Origin: a virus | Length of the DNA: 51,601 nucleotides | Direction: 5' to 3' (one strand) | IMG/VR virus record: IMGVR_UViG_3300032265_000046 | Span: 1 to 51,601 of that record | Part shown: positions 23,452-32,600 of the stretch, piece after piece | Position numbering within the stretch: position 1 is the stretch's first letter | Layout of the letters: each line of letters opens with the position of its first letter | Position numbers and translations under genes: made by a program | Notes under the pieces: generated by a model | Seen by the model: only the letters and a program-made list of their open reading frames with translations | Database searches by the model: none | What the model was told of the DNA's origin: nothing

Positions 23452-26097
23452 TTATACCAACCTCGTTTGGTTGCCTAAAGTTGTTGTCAGTTTCGCCGTA
23501 AGCGGATTAGTTATTGGTGTTTTCACCAAATTTAAACTTGGGTTTTTTGTTTGAGTTATTGGTATTAATTTATCTGTATTTACTTGCGCAAGTGGATTGC
23601 CAACTTTTGAATCTGAAATTTGTGTAGCAGTATTTTGTCTTGCAGAATTTATAGCATTCAAAACACTCTTGTTATCTGTAACAAAGTTTTTAACATCAGC
23701 AAGTTGATTTAATCCGCCAGTTGGTTTTGTTGTATCTTCAGTTTGAATGTCTTCACCTGATAGCGAAGCAGTTTTTGTTGTTGGGCTAATCGAAGATACT
23801 GCATTATTCACAATACTTTTTAGTGTTGCGGTAGCACTTGGTACATTCGTATCAATTGCAGTGGCAAGTTCCATACCCGCCGAAGTAACCGCTGATTGAT
23901 TGCCAGAGTTATATGCTTGGACAAGTTTGGTTGCGGCACCCGCCAGTTTTAAATCAGGACTGTTTACCAAGTTTCCAGAAACCTGTAACAAACCGCTTAG
24001 ATCATTTTTTGCAATTGCATTAGCCGCAGACAACGTACTCATAGCCAGTGATACGGTTGGCATATTTTCAGTGTTTGCTACATTTGCGCCCATTGCTATC
24101 AATGGCGTGAAATTTCCCTTATCCGCCGCTTGCACTGCGCTGATTGCCGATGCCGCCAACTTTGCTGTTGAAATATTTGATGCCGCCTGCACCGCTGGAT
24201 TAAATCCTTTAGTTGCTATATCACTGGATAAGTCCAAACCGCTTACAGAATTCAAACCATTTACGGATTGCATACCAGCAATATCTGCACCCTGCAACCC
24301 TGTATAGCCTGATATCCCGCTCATAACCGTGCCAAGGTTAAATTTGCCTTGGCCTAAATCGGTTGCAACATCGACTAAAGATAATTCGGGTTCAATTATT
24401 TTGGCAACTGTCCAAAGAGGGCCGAGGTCTTTTAACCCACCCGCTATATCACTAGCAAGGTTTTTAAAAAAACCACCACCGCTTGTTGCTACTTGGGCAG
24501 GCTTTGCATTGCCTTGTGCATCCCAATGCCCATATACATAATGACCACCATCTAACCAAGTAACGACACGAGGATCGCCTTGGTAATCATATGCTTTTCC
24601 GTTTTGATCATACGAAACAGTTACAGGAATGCCATTGACGTAGGTCGGTTTGTTTGAAACATAGTTTCCACTGTCCGCATCTAGTGTGACGTCAGCATTT
24701 TTTATTTGGGGTCGTGGTGTATATGTATATGGATTTCCATTTTCATCGTATGACGTGATTGGCGCAGATGGCGTAAATTCCAACTGTGTTGGTATACCAG
24801 CCTTTTTTATGTCTATAGGCGTAAACAATTGAACTTGATAGTCTTGAATTTTTCCACCAAAGTTTTCATTGGCTGTGTATTGCGCCATGTTTGCTATTTG
24901 GTTATACGCCGTAGGGCTTATAAGTTCAATTTGCCCCTGAAAAGTACCTGCTTTATCAATAGCAGATTGTGCTTGTGCTTGCGTAAAAGCGCCATTAGAA
25001 GCATCTGCTATTTGCTGTGCAGTAAAACCATTATTTTTTGCAAAAGTTGCTAATGCATATGGGTTATTTAAATTTGCAGATACCGTATTTTTAAGGATGG
25101 CATCTTGCGAACCCAATATTGTTTTTACAGAAGCAACACCTAATCCCGTAGCAGAAGCAATTTGTTCTGGTGTGAAGTTGTACTTGTCTTGATAAGCCTT
25201 GATGCCTTTGGCTTCATCCAGAGAAATATTACTGTCTGCTAATACAGCAGAAAGATTTTGCTTGATTGTGTCTGTTTGTTGTTTTAATTGATAATTTTGA
25301 ACATACTGCGTGTAGGCATCATTTGGGTTTGCCTTTTCATATGCAGAAACAGAATTTTGAAATATATTTTTAAAGTCTTGCGGAGAAATTTTTCCAGCGT
25401 TTAATTCACCTTTCCAATAATCAACTTCTGATTGTTTAACTTCATTTGTTTTTCCACCAACTCCAGTACGTCCAATGTCACTATAAGCGTCATTAATTAG
25501 TTTGTTGTAAATGGTATCTGTGTCAGTCAGGCGCCCTTCGTTTATCCCGTAGGTGCTGTAATGCAGTTTGGCAAAATCATCCGCACTTAACCCGCCAGAA
25601 GATGTTTTGTATGCCTCGGCTACATCTGGGTTAGCCGCAAGATAAGCATTGCCACTGAACCCCGTTGGTATTTGTTGCGCTTGATAATTGTTAACGTACT
25701 GTGTGTAGGGGTCGTTTGGATTTGCCGCTTTGAATGAATTGACAGCGGCGTTAAATGCAGATTGAAAGTTATTTGGATTTAAAGCCCCAGATGTAATTTG
25801 GTTAGCCCAATATTCTTTTTCGCCCGGCGTAAGAGCGCCTAATCCAACGCCAGTATCTGATCTGCCAGTGCCAGCGTATGCCTTTGAAATTAAATTATTA
25901 ATATCTGTTGTAGATGGCGTATCAATGGGAAGTTCTCCTCCTCCTCCTCCTCGTCCAGAAGAACTGCTTGATTCATTTGGAGGTGGTGGCGGTGCAAGTG
26001 GTTGTAATCCATTTTGAGCGGCGGCAATAAGTTCATCCGTAGTTGCATTTGGATTTGCGGCTTGCATTGCGGCTACTTGGTCTTCTGTTATTGCCAT
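23452..26097 (-). CDS. Large virion protein with duplicated DUF4214-like segment (881 aa)
   Basis: After a Pro/Ser/Gly-rich linker (33-56), two related segments occur: about 66-139 (KEYWANQITSGALNPNN, KAANPNDPYTQYV) and 198-269 (VDYWKGELNAGKISPQD, EKANPNDAYTQYV), recalling DUF4214-like repeats. Between them lies NAYLAANPDVAEAY...GINEGR (150-189), typical of repeat-rich secreted or structural proteins. A beta region with two YDxNGxxYxY phrases follows (449-505), then long Ala/Gly helices that could cross a membrane. I infer an internal or ejected virion protein. Confidence 0.68.
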   Translation of the reverse strand: MAITEDQVAAMQAANPNATTDELIAAAQNGLQPLAPPPPPNESSSSSGRGGGGGELPIDTPSTTDINNLISKAYAGTGRSDTGVGLGALTPGEKEYWANQITSGALNPNNFQSAFNAAVNSFKAANPNDPYTQYVNNYQAQQIPTGFSGNAYLAANPDVAEAYKTSSGGLSADDFAKLHYSTYGINEGRLTDTDTIYNKLINDAYSDIGRTGVGGKTNEVKQSEVDYWKGELNAGKISPQDFKNIFQNSVSAYEKANPNDAYTQYVQNYQLKQQTDTIKQNLSAVLADSNISLDEAKGIKAYQDKYNFTPEQIASATGLGVASVKTILGSQDAILKNTVSANLNNPYALATFAKNNGFTAQQIADASNGAFTQAQAQSAIDKAGTFQGQIELISPTAYNQIANMAQYTANENFGGKIQDYQVQLFTPIDIKKAGIPTQLEFTPSAPITSYDENGNPYTYTPRPQIKNADVTLDADSGNYVSNKPTYVNGIPVTVSYDQNGKAYDYQGDPRVVTWLDGGHYVYGHWDAQGNAKPAQVATSGGGFFKNLASDIAGGLKDLGPLWTVAKIIEPELSLVDVATDLGQGKFNLGTVMSGISGYTGLQGADIAGMQSVNGLNSVSGLDLSSDIATKGFNPAVQAASNISTAKLAASAISAVQAADKGNFTPLIAMGANVANTENMPTVSLAMSTLSAANAIAKNDLSGLLQVSGNLVNSPDLKLAGAATKLVQAYNSGNQSAVTSAGMELATAIDTNVPSATATLKSIVNNAVSSISPTTKTASLSGEDIQTEDTTKPTGGLNQLADVKNFVTDNKSVLNAINSARQNTATQISDSKVGNPLAQVNTDKLIPITQTKNPSLNLVKTPITNPLTAKLTTTLGNQTRLV

Positions 26098-26100
26098 ATA

Positions 26101-26358
26101 TTATCCAAACACTTGTGTTGGTTGATTTACTGCGCCGACTAGTGCCTGCGCCCATTCGTGCCAATTGTCGTAGATGTAGGGGCCGGGGATGCCTTCGTTG
26201 GTAAATATATCAATCGCCTTCAATCCCGCCGCCCACTCTTTCCAATGCTCCTCCCCAGAGGGAACAGCCAATTGTTGACCAGCATACGCCTCGCACATAA
26301 GACTCGCCCATGAGTCCCATGTGTGATATCGAGGATCGTAGACAAGCGCCAGTGCCAT
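26101..26358 (-). CDS. Small conserved-type tail-region protein (85 aa)
   Basis: MALALVYDPRYHTWDSWASL starts a Trp-rich protein with EEHWKEWAAGLKAIDIFTNE and FG-type end residues. Similar small proteins often follow gp10-like stabilisation genes in phages, role unknown. The ATG at 26358 sits just after the previous stop. The longer open frame upstream overlaps the previous gene by 80 bp and is not needed. Confidence 0.75.
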   Translation of the reverse strand: MALALVYDPRYHTWDSWASLMCEAYAGQQLAVPSGEEHWKEWAAGLKAIDIFTNEGIPGPYIYDNWHEWAQALVGAVNQPTQVFG

Positions 26359-26359
26359 A

Positions 26360-28630
26360 TTAACTTCCGTATGGGCGAACGTCGCCAAAGTCTGCACTGA
26401 GCAAAACCTTACCCATTTGGTAAGTTCCACCTTGTACATTGCTGTTAAATCGTAATCTCAATTCTCTGCGTTGCTCACGCATATCTACCTTGCCAGTGTC
26501 TGGGTCAAAATAGTATGGGTCAGAAATTACATCGTCTTTTTGGGCAAATGGTCGCCCAACGACTTGCAGTGACATAACGCCAGATTGCACAAAGTCAGGT
26601 TCGACACGCTCAAGATGCAACCAGCGGTTATCGCCTATGCCACCTTGGGGAATCTGCGGGGACTGCGCTGGGCCACCACTGACCCAACCTAAATCAGATG
26701 TTTCAAAATAACTCTCAATTGCATCAGAAACTTGATCAATCACAGCGTCTGTGCCAATTTCATGTTGCCAAAGAATGATTTTATTTGGCACGCTTTGAAA
26801 GTTTGCAGACACAATTGCTGTTGCAGTTGCCGCAATTGAGAGCGTTAAAGTATTACCAGCAAATGAAACTGCGCCAGAAACTGCGCCTGAATTGACAATC
26901 GATAACGTGATAGTTGTACCCACAATACTGACAACAGTTGCGCCAGTTCCAATTCCTGTGCCAGTCACCAATTGACTTCTTAAAATTCCCGTTGCGCTTG
27001 CTACCGTAATAGTGCTTGCACCAGAACTACCCGTTGCAGTTGTTGCGGCTGAATTTGCCACAATTGCAGAAATATACGCACCTGTAGGAACTCCAGTTGC
27101 CACCACCAATTGACCGTTTGCAATTTGATTATTAATTGACATGGTCACGGTAGCGCTTGAATTTGTTGTGGCAATGTCTGCCGCAAACAGCGTTGCCTGA
27201 ATAGTTAAGTCTGCCCCAGCATTAATCGGGTAATGGAAAACTTGTGAAAAATATCCAGCCGTGCGTTGAGCGCCATCAGAAAAACCAGCGTCATACCAGC
27301 AATTTTCTCGAATGTTATAGATGATGCAGTTGTTGCATTCTTCGGAATCACCAGAGGGATAGAACCACCAAATTTCACCAAAACGCGGAACTTTTGTTGC
27401 CCATACCTTTTGACTCTGCGCATAGTTCAGATTGTCAAAAAAGTAGTTTTGGTTCATGGTGTTAGCAATTTCCTTAACCACGCCGTTGTATAGCAAGAAC
27501 CTATCAACGCCAATCCAGTAATATATTCCGTCGTACTCAATTACGCATTGCGATGACAAGATAGACGTCTGACTAGAAATAATGTCATAGCGCCAATAGA
27601 ACGTCGATGATGTTCCGCCGACGCTAATTGTTGTAGGCGTATAAGAAACTCGAATCAACGAGTCCAAAGCCCAGAACAAACCAGATGGAGCGTTAGAACC
27701 ACCTCTTACGGGTAAACCCTTGACAATCTTTGTAGAGGCAACATTGGCTTCGTTAGAGTCTGCGCTATTCCAATTGTATGGATCACCAGCGGCACAATTC
27801 TTAATCAGACCGTTGTCGCCATATACAAAAACGTATGGGTGCAAAACAACCACTCCACCAGCAACAGAAATGGTTTCTCCCGTAGGGTTTGGGCCATTGA
27901 TGTCGCGTAATGGTTGCATGGTCAAACCATCAATGTTTCCAGCCAAAACTGGGGTTGCAACGGTTTGGTCAATCTGCGCCAAGTTAAGCCCGGGGTGCGC
28001 CAACAACAACTGATTCCCAGAACCTTGAGAGTCAAAAGAAGAGTCAAACTGCCAAAGATTCAAAGCGTTTTCAGTGAACCCATCGTCAATTGTTGCCACT
28101 TTAATCGAGAATCCGCTACCAGTGCCACCAATACTCGCCGCAGTTGCGCTTAGGGTATCGCCTGCGGCGTAGCCATCACCAGCCGCCGTAAGAGTCACAG
28201 TGGTCACCGTAGCGCCAGCAACCACAATGGTCGCCTTTGCACCCGTGCCAGTGCCACCAGTTAGGGTTACTGCCGTGTATGTTCCGTTGGTGTATAGCGT
28301 ACCACCCACAAGAGTGTTAAGCGTCAAAATGAAACCGTTAAAAACAAATTGGTTTACACCGCCGCCAATACCAAGGTTGTTTACGTTAAGAACCTCAAGT
28401 CCAGAACTGTATCCGTTAAAAACTTGATTTACGCCATCAGCGGAGTTAACAAAAATTCCCCGAGATATTCCATTTGCTTGTTCAGTAATGGATCGATACC
28501 CGCCTACTTTGCGCGGACGACCACGTTGAAATCTTACCCAACGACCATCGCTGTAAAAGTTTTTGTCGAAGAAAGTACCATCCCGTTGAATGCCGGGCTG
28601 GGTATCAATTGAAAAAACTTTTTTAGTCAT
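26360..28630 (-). CDS. Tail/DNA-stabilisation protein, P22 gp10-like (756 aa) with inserted beta modules
   Basis: The backbone reads as a tail-hub beta-propeller-type protein: TQPGIQRDGTFFDKNFYSDG and RWVRFQRGRPRKVGGYR at the start; later YYWIGVDRFLLYNG and RFGEIWWFYPSG, as in P22 gp10-like proteins that plug the portal. Two Gly/Thr/Val-rich stretches interrupt it, at about 101-182 and 486-612, reading like autonomous beta modules. The ATG shares one base with the previous stop (TGATG). Confidence 0.78.
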   Translation of the reverse strand: MTKKVFSIDTQPGIQRDGTFFDKNFYSDGRWVRFQRGRPRKVGGYRSITEQANGISRGIFVNSADGVNQVFNGYSSGLEVLNVNNLGIGGGVNQFVFNGFILTLNTLVGGTLYTNGTYTAVTLTGGTGTGAKATIVVAGATVTTVTLTAAGDGYAAGDTLSATAASIGGTGSGFSIKVATIDDGFTENALNLWQFDSSFDSQGSGNQLLLAHPGLNLAQIDQTVATPVLAGNIDGLTMQPLRDINGPNPTGETISVAGGVVVLHPYVFVYGDNGLIKNCAAGDPYNWNSADSNEANVASTKIVKGLPVRGGSNAPSGLFWALDSLIRVSYTPTTISVGGTSSTFYWRYDIISSQTSILSSQCVIEYDGIYYWIGVDRFLLYNGVVKEIANTMNQNYFFDNLNYAQSQKVWATKVPRFGEIWWFYPSGDSEECNNCIIYNIRENCWYDAGFSDGAQRTAGYFSQVFHYPINAGADLTIQATLFAADIATTNSSATVTMSINNQIANGQLVVATGVPTGAYISAIVANSAATTATGSSGASTITVASATGILRSQLVTGTGIGTGATVVSIVGTTITLSIVNSGAVSGAVSFAGNTLTLSIAATATAIVSANFQSVPNKIILWQHEIGTDAVIDQVSDAIESYFETSDLGWVSGGPAQSPQIPQGGIGDNRWLHLERVEPDFVQSGVMSLQVVGRPFAQKDDVISDPYYFDPDTGKVDMREQRRELRLRFNSNVQGGTYQMGKVLLSADFGDVRPYGS

Positions 28631-29859
28631 CAATAAGTCCCGCCAGCAATCCCACCAGAGAATGTTCCAGTTCCAACGACGGCAATTCCAGAAGCAGAAA
28701 CTGTTAAACGCAATGCTCCCAAAATTGCAACATTGAACTCACCCGAAGCGGCACGGTAAACGCCAGTAGTTGTTTCTGAAGAAAAATTCAAAGATGGAGC
28801 GCCAACAGAACCATTGTTCAAACTAATGCTTGATGATCCAGCCAACACCGTATTGGCGTTGTATAAGTTGACAGAGTCACAAACTAAAGTGGCTTGACTG
28901 CCAGCAGTTAAAACGGCAGTTGCCCCGCTACCAGTTGAAATGGTCAGGGTATACGCACCGCTAGTTTCGTTTAGGATGTAATAAACCTGAACAGTCGCGG
29001 GAACCACAATTGTTACATTGCCCGTCAATGTTCCAGTATATTTTTGAATGACGTTTGAAGCCTCAGCCGCTGTCAATGTGTAACTGCCAGTGGCAACAGC
29101 CTTGGATAATTGAGTGAACGCAAATTGCGTAGATTTACCCAATCCGACGGTGTAAAACTGAACACCGTTACAAACAATAATACAAGAATCAGTTGGCTGA
29201 AGAACAATTGAAGCAGACCCGTTGATTAGGTTTCCACTTGTTCCAGTAACAGTCAGAGCGCCAGTTCCACTATTGCGCACAAACATGAACCAGTTATCTC
29301 CAAGCGTAGACGCAAGGGTCAAAGTCAAAGTTCCAGCGCCACCTGTCCATATATAAGTGCTAGAACGGTCTGTATCCAGCGCGGTATAACTAGAAGAAAA
29401 AGTCGTTACAGGCTGGCTTTGGTTCAAAGTCTGACCAATAGCCAACAGCCCGTATCCAGCCAATGTAGCCGCATCTGCGCCAGAAGAGCCAATACCGTAG
29501 GCAATGATGCCCCATGTTCCCGCTGTGGTAGCGTTGGTAGTGATATATATGTATTGCGCTTGACCAGCGGCAACCGTCACGATGGTGTTTGCACCAGTAA
29601 AATCTTTAACCGTCAGAGCAACAGAGCCGACATTACGAATCAAGGCATCTTGACCAACTGAGGCTTGATTGGCAGGAGGCATCCACAACTCGTTTGCCGT
29701 GGTGGTGGTTGACACCTCCATGATTCGAGCGGCGGCATCATCAGTGGTTGTTCCATTAATAGGCCACGTCAACTGCAAATCATCTGTCAGCGTGATGCGG
29801 CTATACGATACGTCAGTTGGCTGGATGACGTTACCAGTAAAAGGGCTGTTGTAACTCAT
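28630..29859 (-). CDS. Tail-fibre-like protein (409 aa)
   Basis: The N-terminus (MSYNSPFTGNVIQPTDVSYS; RITLTDDLQLTWP) looks like a virion-attachment domain. The remainder is Thr/Gly/Ser/Val-rich beta repeat sequence typical of fibre shafts (LTLASTLGDNWFMFVRNSGT; GNVTIVVP). The end, SLNFSSETTTGVYRAASGEF, is a phrase common in trimeric fibre tails. It lies between the adaptor-like and the gp10-like genes, so it is probably a base-attached fibre. Confidence 0.75.
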   Translation of the reverse strand: MSYNSPFTGNVIQPTDVSYSRITLTDDLQLTWPINGTTTDDAAARIMEVSTTTTANELWMPPANQASVGQDALIRNVGSVALTVKDFTGANTIVTVAAGQAQYIYITTNATTAGTWGIIAYGIGSSGADAATLAGYGLLAIGQTLNQSQPVTTFSSSYTALDTDRSSTYIWTGGAGTLTLTLASTLGDNWFMFVRNSGTGALTVTGTSGNLINGSASIVLQPTDSCIIVCNGVQFYTVGLGKSTQFAFTQLSKAVATGSYTLTAAEASNVIQKYTGTLTGNVTIVVPATVQVYYILNETSGAYTLTISTGSGATAVLTAGSQATLVCDSVNLYNANTVLAGSSSISLNNGSVGAPSLNFSSETTTGVYRAASGEFNVAILGALRLTVSASGIAVVGTGTFSGGIAGGTY

Positions 29860-30494
29860 TATGTGTCCACCGCTACGGCTTGACGATCAGCCAATCTCAA
29901 TTTATCTTCCGCCATCAAGGTTTGCATGATGAGGTCATAGTTTTGTTGCCACATACCCATGCGCTCATCATTCTTGAGGAACGGCATAGACTGCAACAAA
30001 GACCCATACAGCAACGCTTGAGGCGCGTAAATTGTGAACCAATTCGTCTGGTTAGAAGAATCCAAAGGTTGAATGCGCTCATAGTACAGAACCTCAAATG
30101 AGTAGGTTGTAGTAGGAGTTGGTGCAACCAACCAATGGGTGTAGTCGTAGTCCGCAAAATAAGCGGGAATACCAGTCTTGGTCGCGTCAGGCCAATACTC
30201 ACGAAGGTACTCATACTTGCGCAACAAAACAGGCTGGCGCTCACCAGCCACTGAAATATTGAACGAAACTGTCTTATGCCAACGTGCTGGCTTATCAATA
30301 ACCGCTTGGTTGGAAACCATTGTGGATTCCACAACGGTTAAGTTACCTAAAAACTTAATTTGGCTGGCAATAATTTGCTCTGCCAGCATGATGAACAGAG
30401 GGATTTTCTCAAGCGTAGCGGTGTCAGTACGCTCCAGATATGACTGAATGTTTTCGACCAAGGAGTCATATGTCATTACCGAAGCAGTCGTCAC
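29859..30494 (-). CDS. Phage adaptor / tail-tube-A-like protein (211 aa)
   Basis: YDSLVENIQSYLERTDTATL and KIPLFIMLAEQIIASQIKFL are characteristic of a phage head-tail or tail adaptor family. The C-terminus holds the conserved phrase IYAPQALLYGSLLQSMPFLK. It starts with GTG at 30494, with GGAG placed correctly (GGAGAAATAGC before it). It likely docks below the portal or around the hub with the gp10-like protein downstream. Confidence 0.8.
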   Translation of the reverse strand: MTTASVMTYDSLVENIQSYLERTDTATLEKIPLFIMLAEQIIASQIKFLGNLTVVESTMVSNQAVIDKPARWHKTVSFNISVAGERQPVLLRKYEYLREYWPDATKTGIPAYFADYDYTHWLVAPTPTTTYSFEVLYYERIQPLDSSNQTNWFTIYAPQALLYGSLLQSMPFLKNDERMGMWQQNYDLIMQTLMAEDKLRLADRQAVAVDT

Positions 30495-30529
30495 GCTATT
30501 TCTCCAAGAATTTGGTATAGGTTATTGTA

Positions 30530-30552
30530 TTGCCTAGACCTTGTTTAGGCAA
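30530..30552 (-). other. RNA hairpin containing the endolysin stop codon
   Basis: TTGCCTA and TAGGCAA pair perfectly across a 9-nt loop on the minus strand; the endolysin stop TAA is at its left edge. No U-tract follows. It may stabilise or process the lysis mRNA. Confidence 0.5.
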
Positions 30553-31003
30553 CTTTGGCATGGTATTGGGCTTCGGTTAAAACTCCAGCCTTGTATTTTC
30601 CTTCTGGCTTATAGATGGTTAGTTCTTGCTGACGCATCTCAGGCGCAAAGGATATGTGCATCCACCGCCCGTATTCGTGAATCATTTGGTCAAACTTGAT
30701 GTTTGCCTTTAAAACAATCTGACATAGTTCATAAGGAGTGTGAGCAGAAGAAGAGCAGTCAATAGCCCAACCATCCATGTGGCTGGACACCTTAGAACCG
30801 CCAACAGCAACATTAACATCGGGCAAGCGTAGCCAAGAATTAATACGAAGAGCGCCTGTGACATTTCGCACCTCCTCCAAACGCCCTGCCGCCACCTTCA
30901 TGTTTGCCAGTTGGCGCTCATCGGGCTGGTTATTAATCCCCAACCGTATAGCAGTTTCGCTATAAGTTGCTTCCTCAAGGGTAAAGTGCTCGCTCAGACT
31001 CAT
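30545..31003 (-). CDS. Endolysin, peptidase M15-type (152 aa)
   Basis: A metal-dependent peptidoglycan carboxypeptidase/endopeptidase of the M15_3 group. Zinc residues are seen in SSHMDGWAID (His75, Asp82) and RWMHISFAP (His116). SEHFTLEEATYSETAIRLGI at the N-terminus is typical of such phage enzymes. It lacks a signal peptide, so the upstream holin should release it. The start overlaps the holin gene by 4 bp. Confidence 0.92.
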   Translation of the reverse strand: MSLSEHFTLEEATYSETAIRLGINNQPDERQLANMKVAAGRLEEVRNVTGALRINSWLRLPDVNVAVGGSKVSSHMDGWAIDCSSSAHTPYELCQIVLKANIKFDQMIHEYGRWMHISFAPEMRQQELTIYKPEGKYKAGVLTEAQYHAKVA

Positions 31004-31395
31004 TTCTTCACCTTGTCGGCTATCTTCTCAAAAGTACGACCACCAAAGTAAAACGACATCACCACCATGCCCCAATTTCCTAAGAGTTCTACATAGTTAC
31101 CCCTAGTCTCAAAATCAAACATGGAGGCAATAGCAAACCCTGTGTATGCCAATAAAAGGAATATAAGAACCATTGGGCGGATGTTTTTAGACAACCAAGA
31201 GTCAGAACCCATGTCCGCTTTGAGGCGCTCTGTAAGTTCGTGTGTCTCAGCCACGTCAGCGTTAAGTTTTGCTAACTCGCCATTTTGTTGCATCTCAAGT
31301 AACTTGAGTTTGGCTTGTTCCGCCTGTGCTGGGTCAGGAAATACTTTGTCAAGTATCTTTCCACCAATATCTAAAAGTGCGCCAATAGGTATCAT
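31000..31395 (-). CDS. Holin, GTA-type 3TM-like family (131 aa)
   Basis: The N-terminus (GALLDIGGKILDKVFPDPAQ) plus a coiled coil (AKLKLLEMQQNGELAKL), then SWLSKNIRPMVLIFLLLAYT and GNWGMVVMSFYFGGRTFEK, match holins of the gene-transfer-agent type. Two clear membrane segments lie at about 70-92 and 98-118. It makes the inner-membrane lesion that lets the endolysin out. It overlaps both neighbours by 4 bp. Confidence 0.85.
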   Translation of the reverse strand: MIPIGALLDIGGKILDKVFPDPAQAEQAKLKLLEMQQNGELAKLNADVAETHELTERLKADMGSDSWLSKNIRPMVLIFLLLAYTGFAIASMFDFETRGNYVELLGNWGMVVMSFYFGGRTFEKIADKVKK

Positions 31396-31559
31396 TTTTG
31401 TTCCTTTAGTTCACGTTTCAATTTACGCAATTCTTTAATTTCTTGTTTTAATTGCGCTTTCATGTATAGGGTTTCCACATATGCCATCGAGGTTGCTCCC
31501 ACAATTACGCATATTGCTACTCCTATCAATATCCACCAGACAAGTTTTGTAGTTCCCAC
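31392..31559 (-). CDS. Small membrane protein (55 aa), overlapping frame; possible spanin- or holin-like
   Basis: From GTG at 31559 the frame encodes one membrane helix (LVWWILIGVAICVIVGATS) followed by a Lys/Glu coiled coil (KAQLKQEIKELRKLKRELKE). It overlaps the end of the previous gene by 34 bp, and its stop overlaps the holin start as ATGA. Single N-terminal helix plus periplasmic coiled coil is the layout of an inner-membrane spanin, but it is very short. An ATG start would leave 31 residues. Confidence 0.5.
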   Translation of the reverse strand: MGTTKLVWWILIGVAICVIVGATSMAYVETLYMKAQLKQEIKELRKLKRELKEQK

Positions 31560-32233
31560 ATGATCCACCCAAAGAATGAAGATATAACCACCACGGCGAC
31601 CACCCCACTTGTTAACTCAATAAATCGAATTTCTTCTTGCTCCTTCTTCCATCTAGCCAGCCTAGCCCTACGAATCATTTCTGACTTAGCCCACTCTTGT
31701 TCACGTTCAATCTTGGCGTGCATTTTGAGAAATCGGCTATACAAATCCTTTAGTTCAGAAGGCGCATACACCATTGCCTCCCTCGTCTGCTCCATCATCT
31801 TTTCCATCTGCAACTCAATAAGCACCCTCTCCGTTGCTTTCTTTGAGGTGTTTTGCTCAGGGTTGTACTTGGTCTTTGATTCTTCTTCTAGTTCAAGGTA
31901 ATGGTTGTTAATCTGTTGTTGCGCGTCAAACAAAACTCCGAGGCTTGTACCAATATCGTTGATAAGTTTGGTTTCAAACTCTTCGTAAGATTGTTGGGCT
32001 TTGGCAATTTTCTTTTGCGCCACAGGCTTGGGCGGGGCTGTTTTGTCGGATAACTTAAAAAATCCAAGGAACCAGTCCCAGACACCCCTAATAGTTTTGA
32101 CATCATCAATTGCCTGCTCAACTGTCTTCTTAGCAGATTCGACCGCCATACGACCATCGTGAAGGAGCGCGACCCCCTGTTTGATAACTCCAAAAGCGGT
32201 TTGCGCGGCAAGTAAGATGCTGAAGGGGTCAAT
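31526..32233 (-). CDS. Helical protein with C-terminal membrane anchor (235 aa), probable ATT start
   Basis: The ATG at 32149 (MAVESAKK, 207 aa) has no ribosome site. The same frame continues upstream as DPFSILLAAQTAFGVIKQGV, a typical phage-protein N-terminus, back to a stop at 32243, with no ATG, GTG or TTG. An ATT at 32233 lies 6 bp after AGGGG. I therefore propose ATT initiation giving MDPFSILLAAQ. The protein is a long charged coiled coil ending in a membrane segment (SGVVAVVVISSFFGWIMW). Position suggests a lysis or membrane accessory. Conservatively the gene is 31526-32149. Confidence 0.68.
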   Translation of the reverse strand: MDPFSILLAAQTAFGVIKQGVALLHDGRMAVESAKKTVEQAIDDVKTIRGVWDWFLGFFKLSDKTAPPKPVAQKKIAKAQQSYEEFETKLINDIGTSLGVLFDAQQQINNHYLELEEESKTKYNPEQNTSKKATERVLIELQMEKMMEQTREAMVYAPSELKDLYSRFLKMHAKIEREQEWAKSEMIRRARLARWKKEQEEIRFIELTSGVVAVVVISSFFGWIMWELQNLSGGY

Positions 32234-32242
32234 GTCGCACCC

Positions 32243-32458
32243 CTATCGAATAATAAGTTTCATCAAAAGCGCAGAGACCGAATCAGTTCCTAAAAGAGTT
32301 ATTGCAACAATTAAATACAAAATGTACTCAATACGTTGCATTCTCTTAGAACCGTCGTCAAAACGCTTTTGTATGCCCTCATAACGGGACGCACAAATTG
32401 CTTCGTGAACCGCGAGGCGCTTGTCAGTCTCCGTGGCTAGTTCGTGAGTGTCAGACAT
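32243..32458 (-). CDS. Small membrane protein, XhlA-like lysis accessory (71 aa)
   Basis: MSDTHELATETDKRLAVHEA is an amphipathic helix, followed by MQRIEYILYLIVAITLLGTD with one C-terminal membrane segment. This helix-plus-anchor layout is that of XhlA-type hemolysin/holin accessory proteins. The ATG at 32458 overlaps the previous stop by 8 bp. It begins the lysis cassette. Confidence 0.72.
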   Translation of the reverse strand: MSDTHELATETDKRLAVHEAICASRYEGIQKRFDDGSKRMQRIEYILYLIVAITLLGTDSVSALLMKLIIR

Positions 32459-32600
32459 TACCTTGATCTTCAGTTGGCACAACAGGAGGCTTTGCCGCAT
32501 CCTGAATTGCTTGAATTAGGCTAAATACTTCTTGATAAGGACGTGTGCCAAGATAACCAAGGACTTGGTTTACTGTTTCAATTGGAAGTTGTAGGTTCAT
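32451..32600 (-). CDS. Small hypothetical phage protein (49 aa)
   Basis: MNLQLPIETVNQVLGYLGTR is followed by PYQEVFSLIQAIQDAA. Proteins of this type (an LPxE start, L-G-x-x-P-Y, V-x-L-I-x-x-I) are common beside tail-fibre chaperones and have no known function. The ATG overlaps the previous stop (ATGA); the longer upstream frame is a shadow of the preceding gene. Confidence 0.72.
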   Translation of the reverse strand: MNLQLPIETVNQVLGYLGTRPYQEVFSLIQAIQDAAKPPVVPTEDQGNV

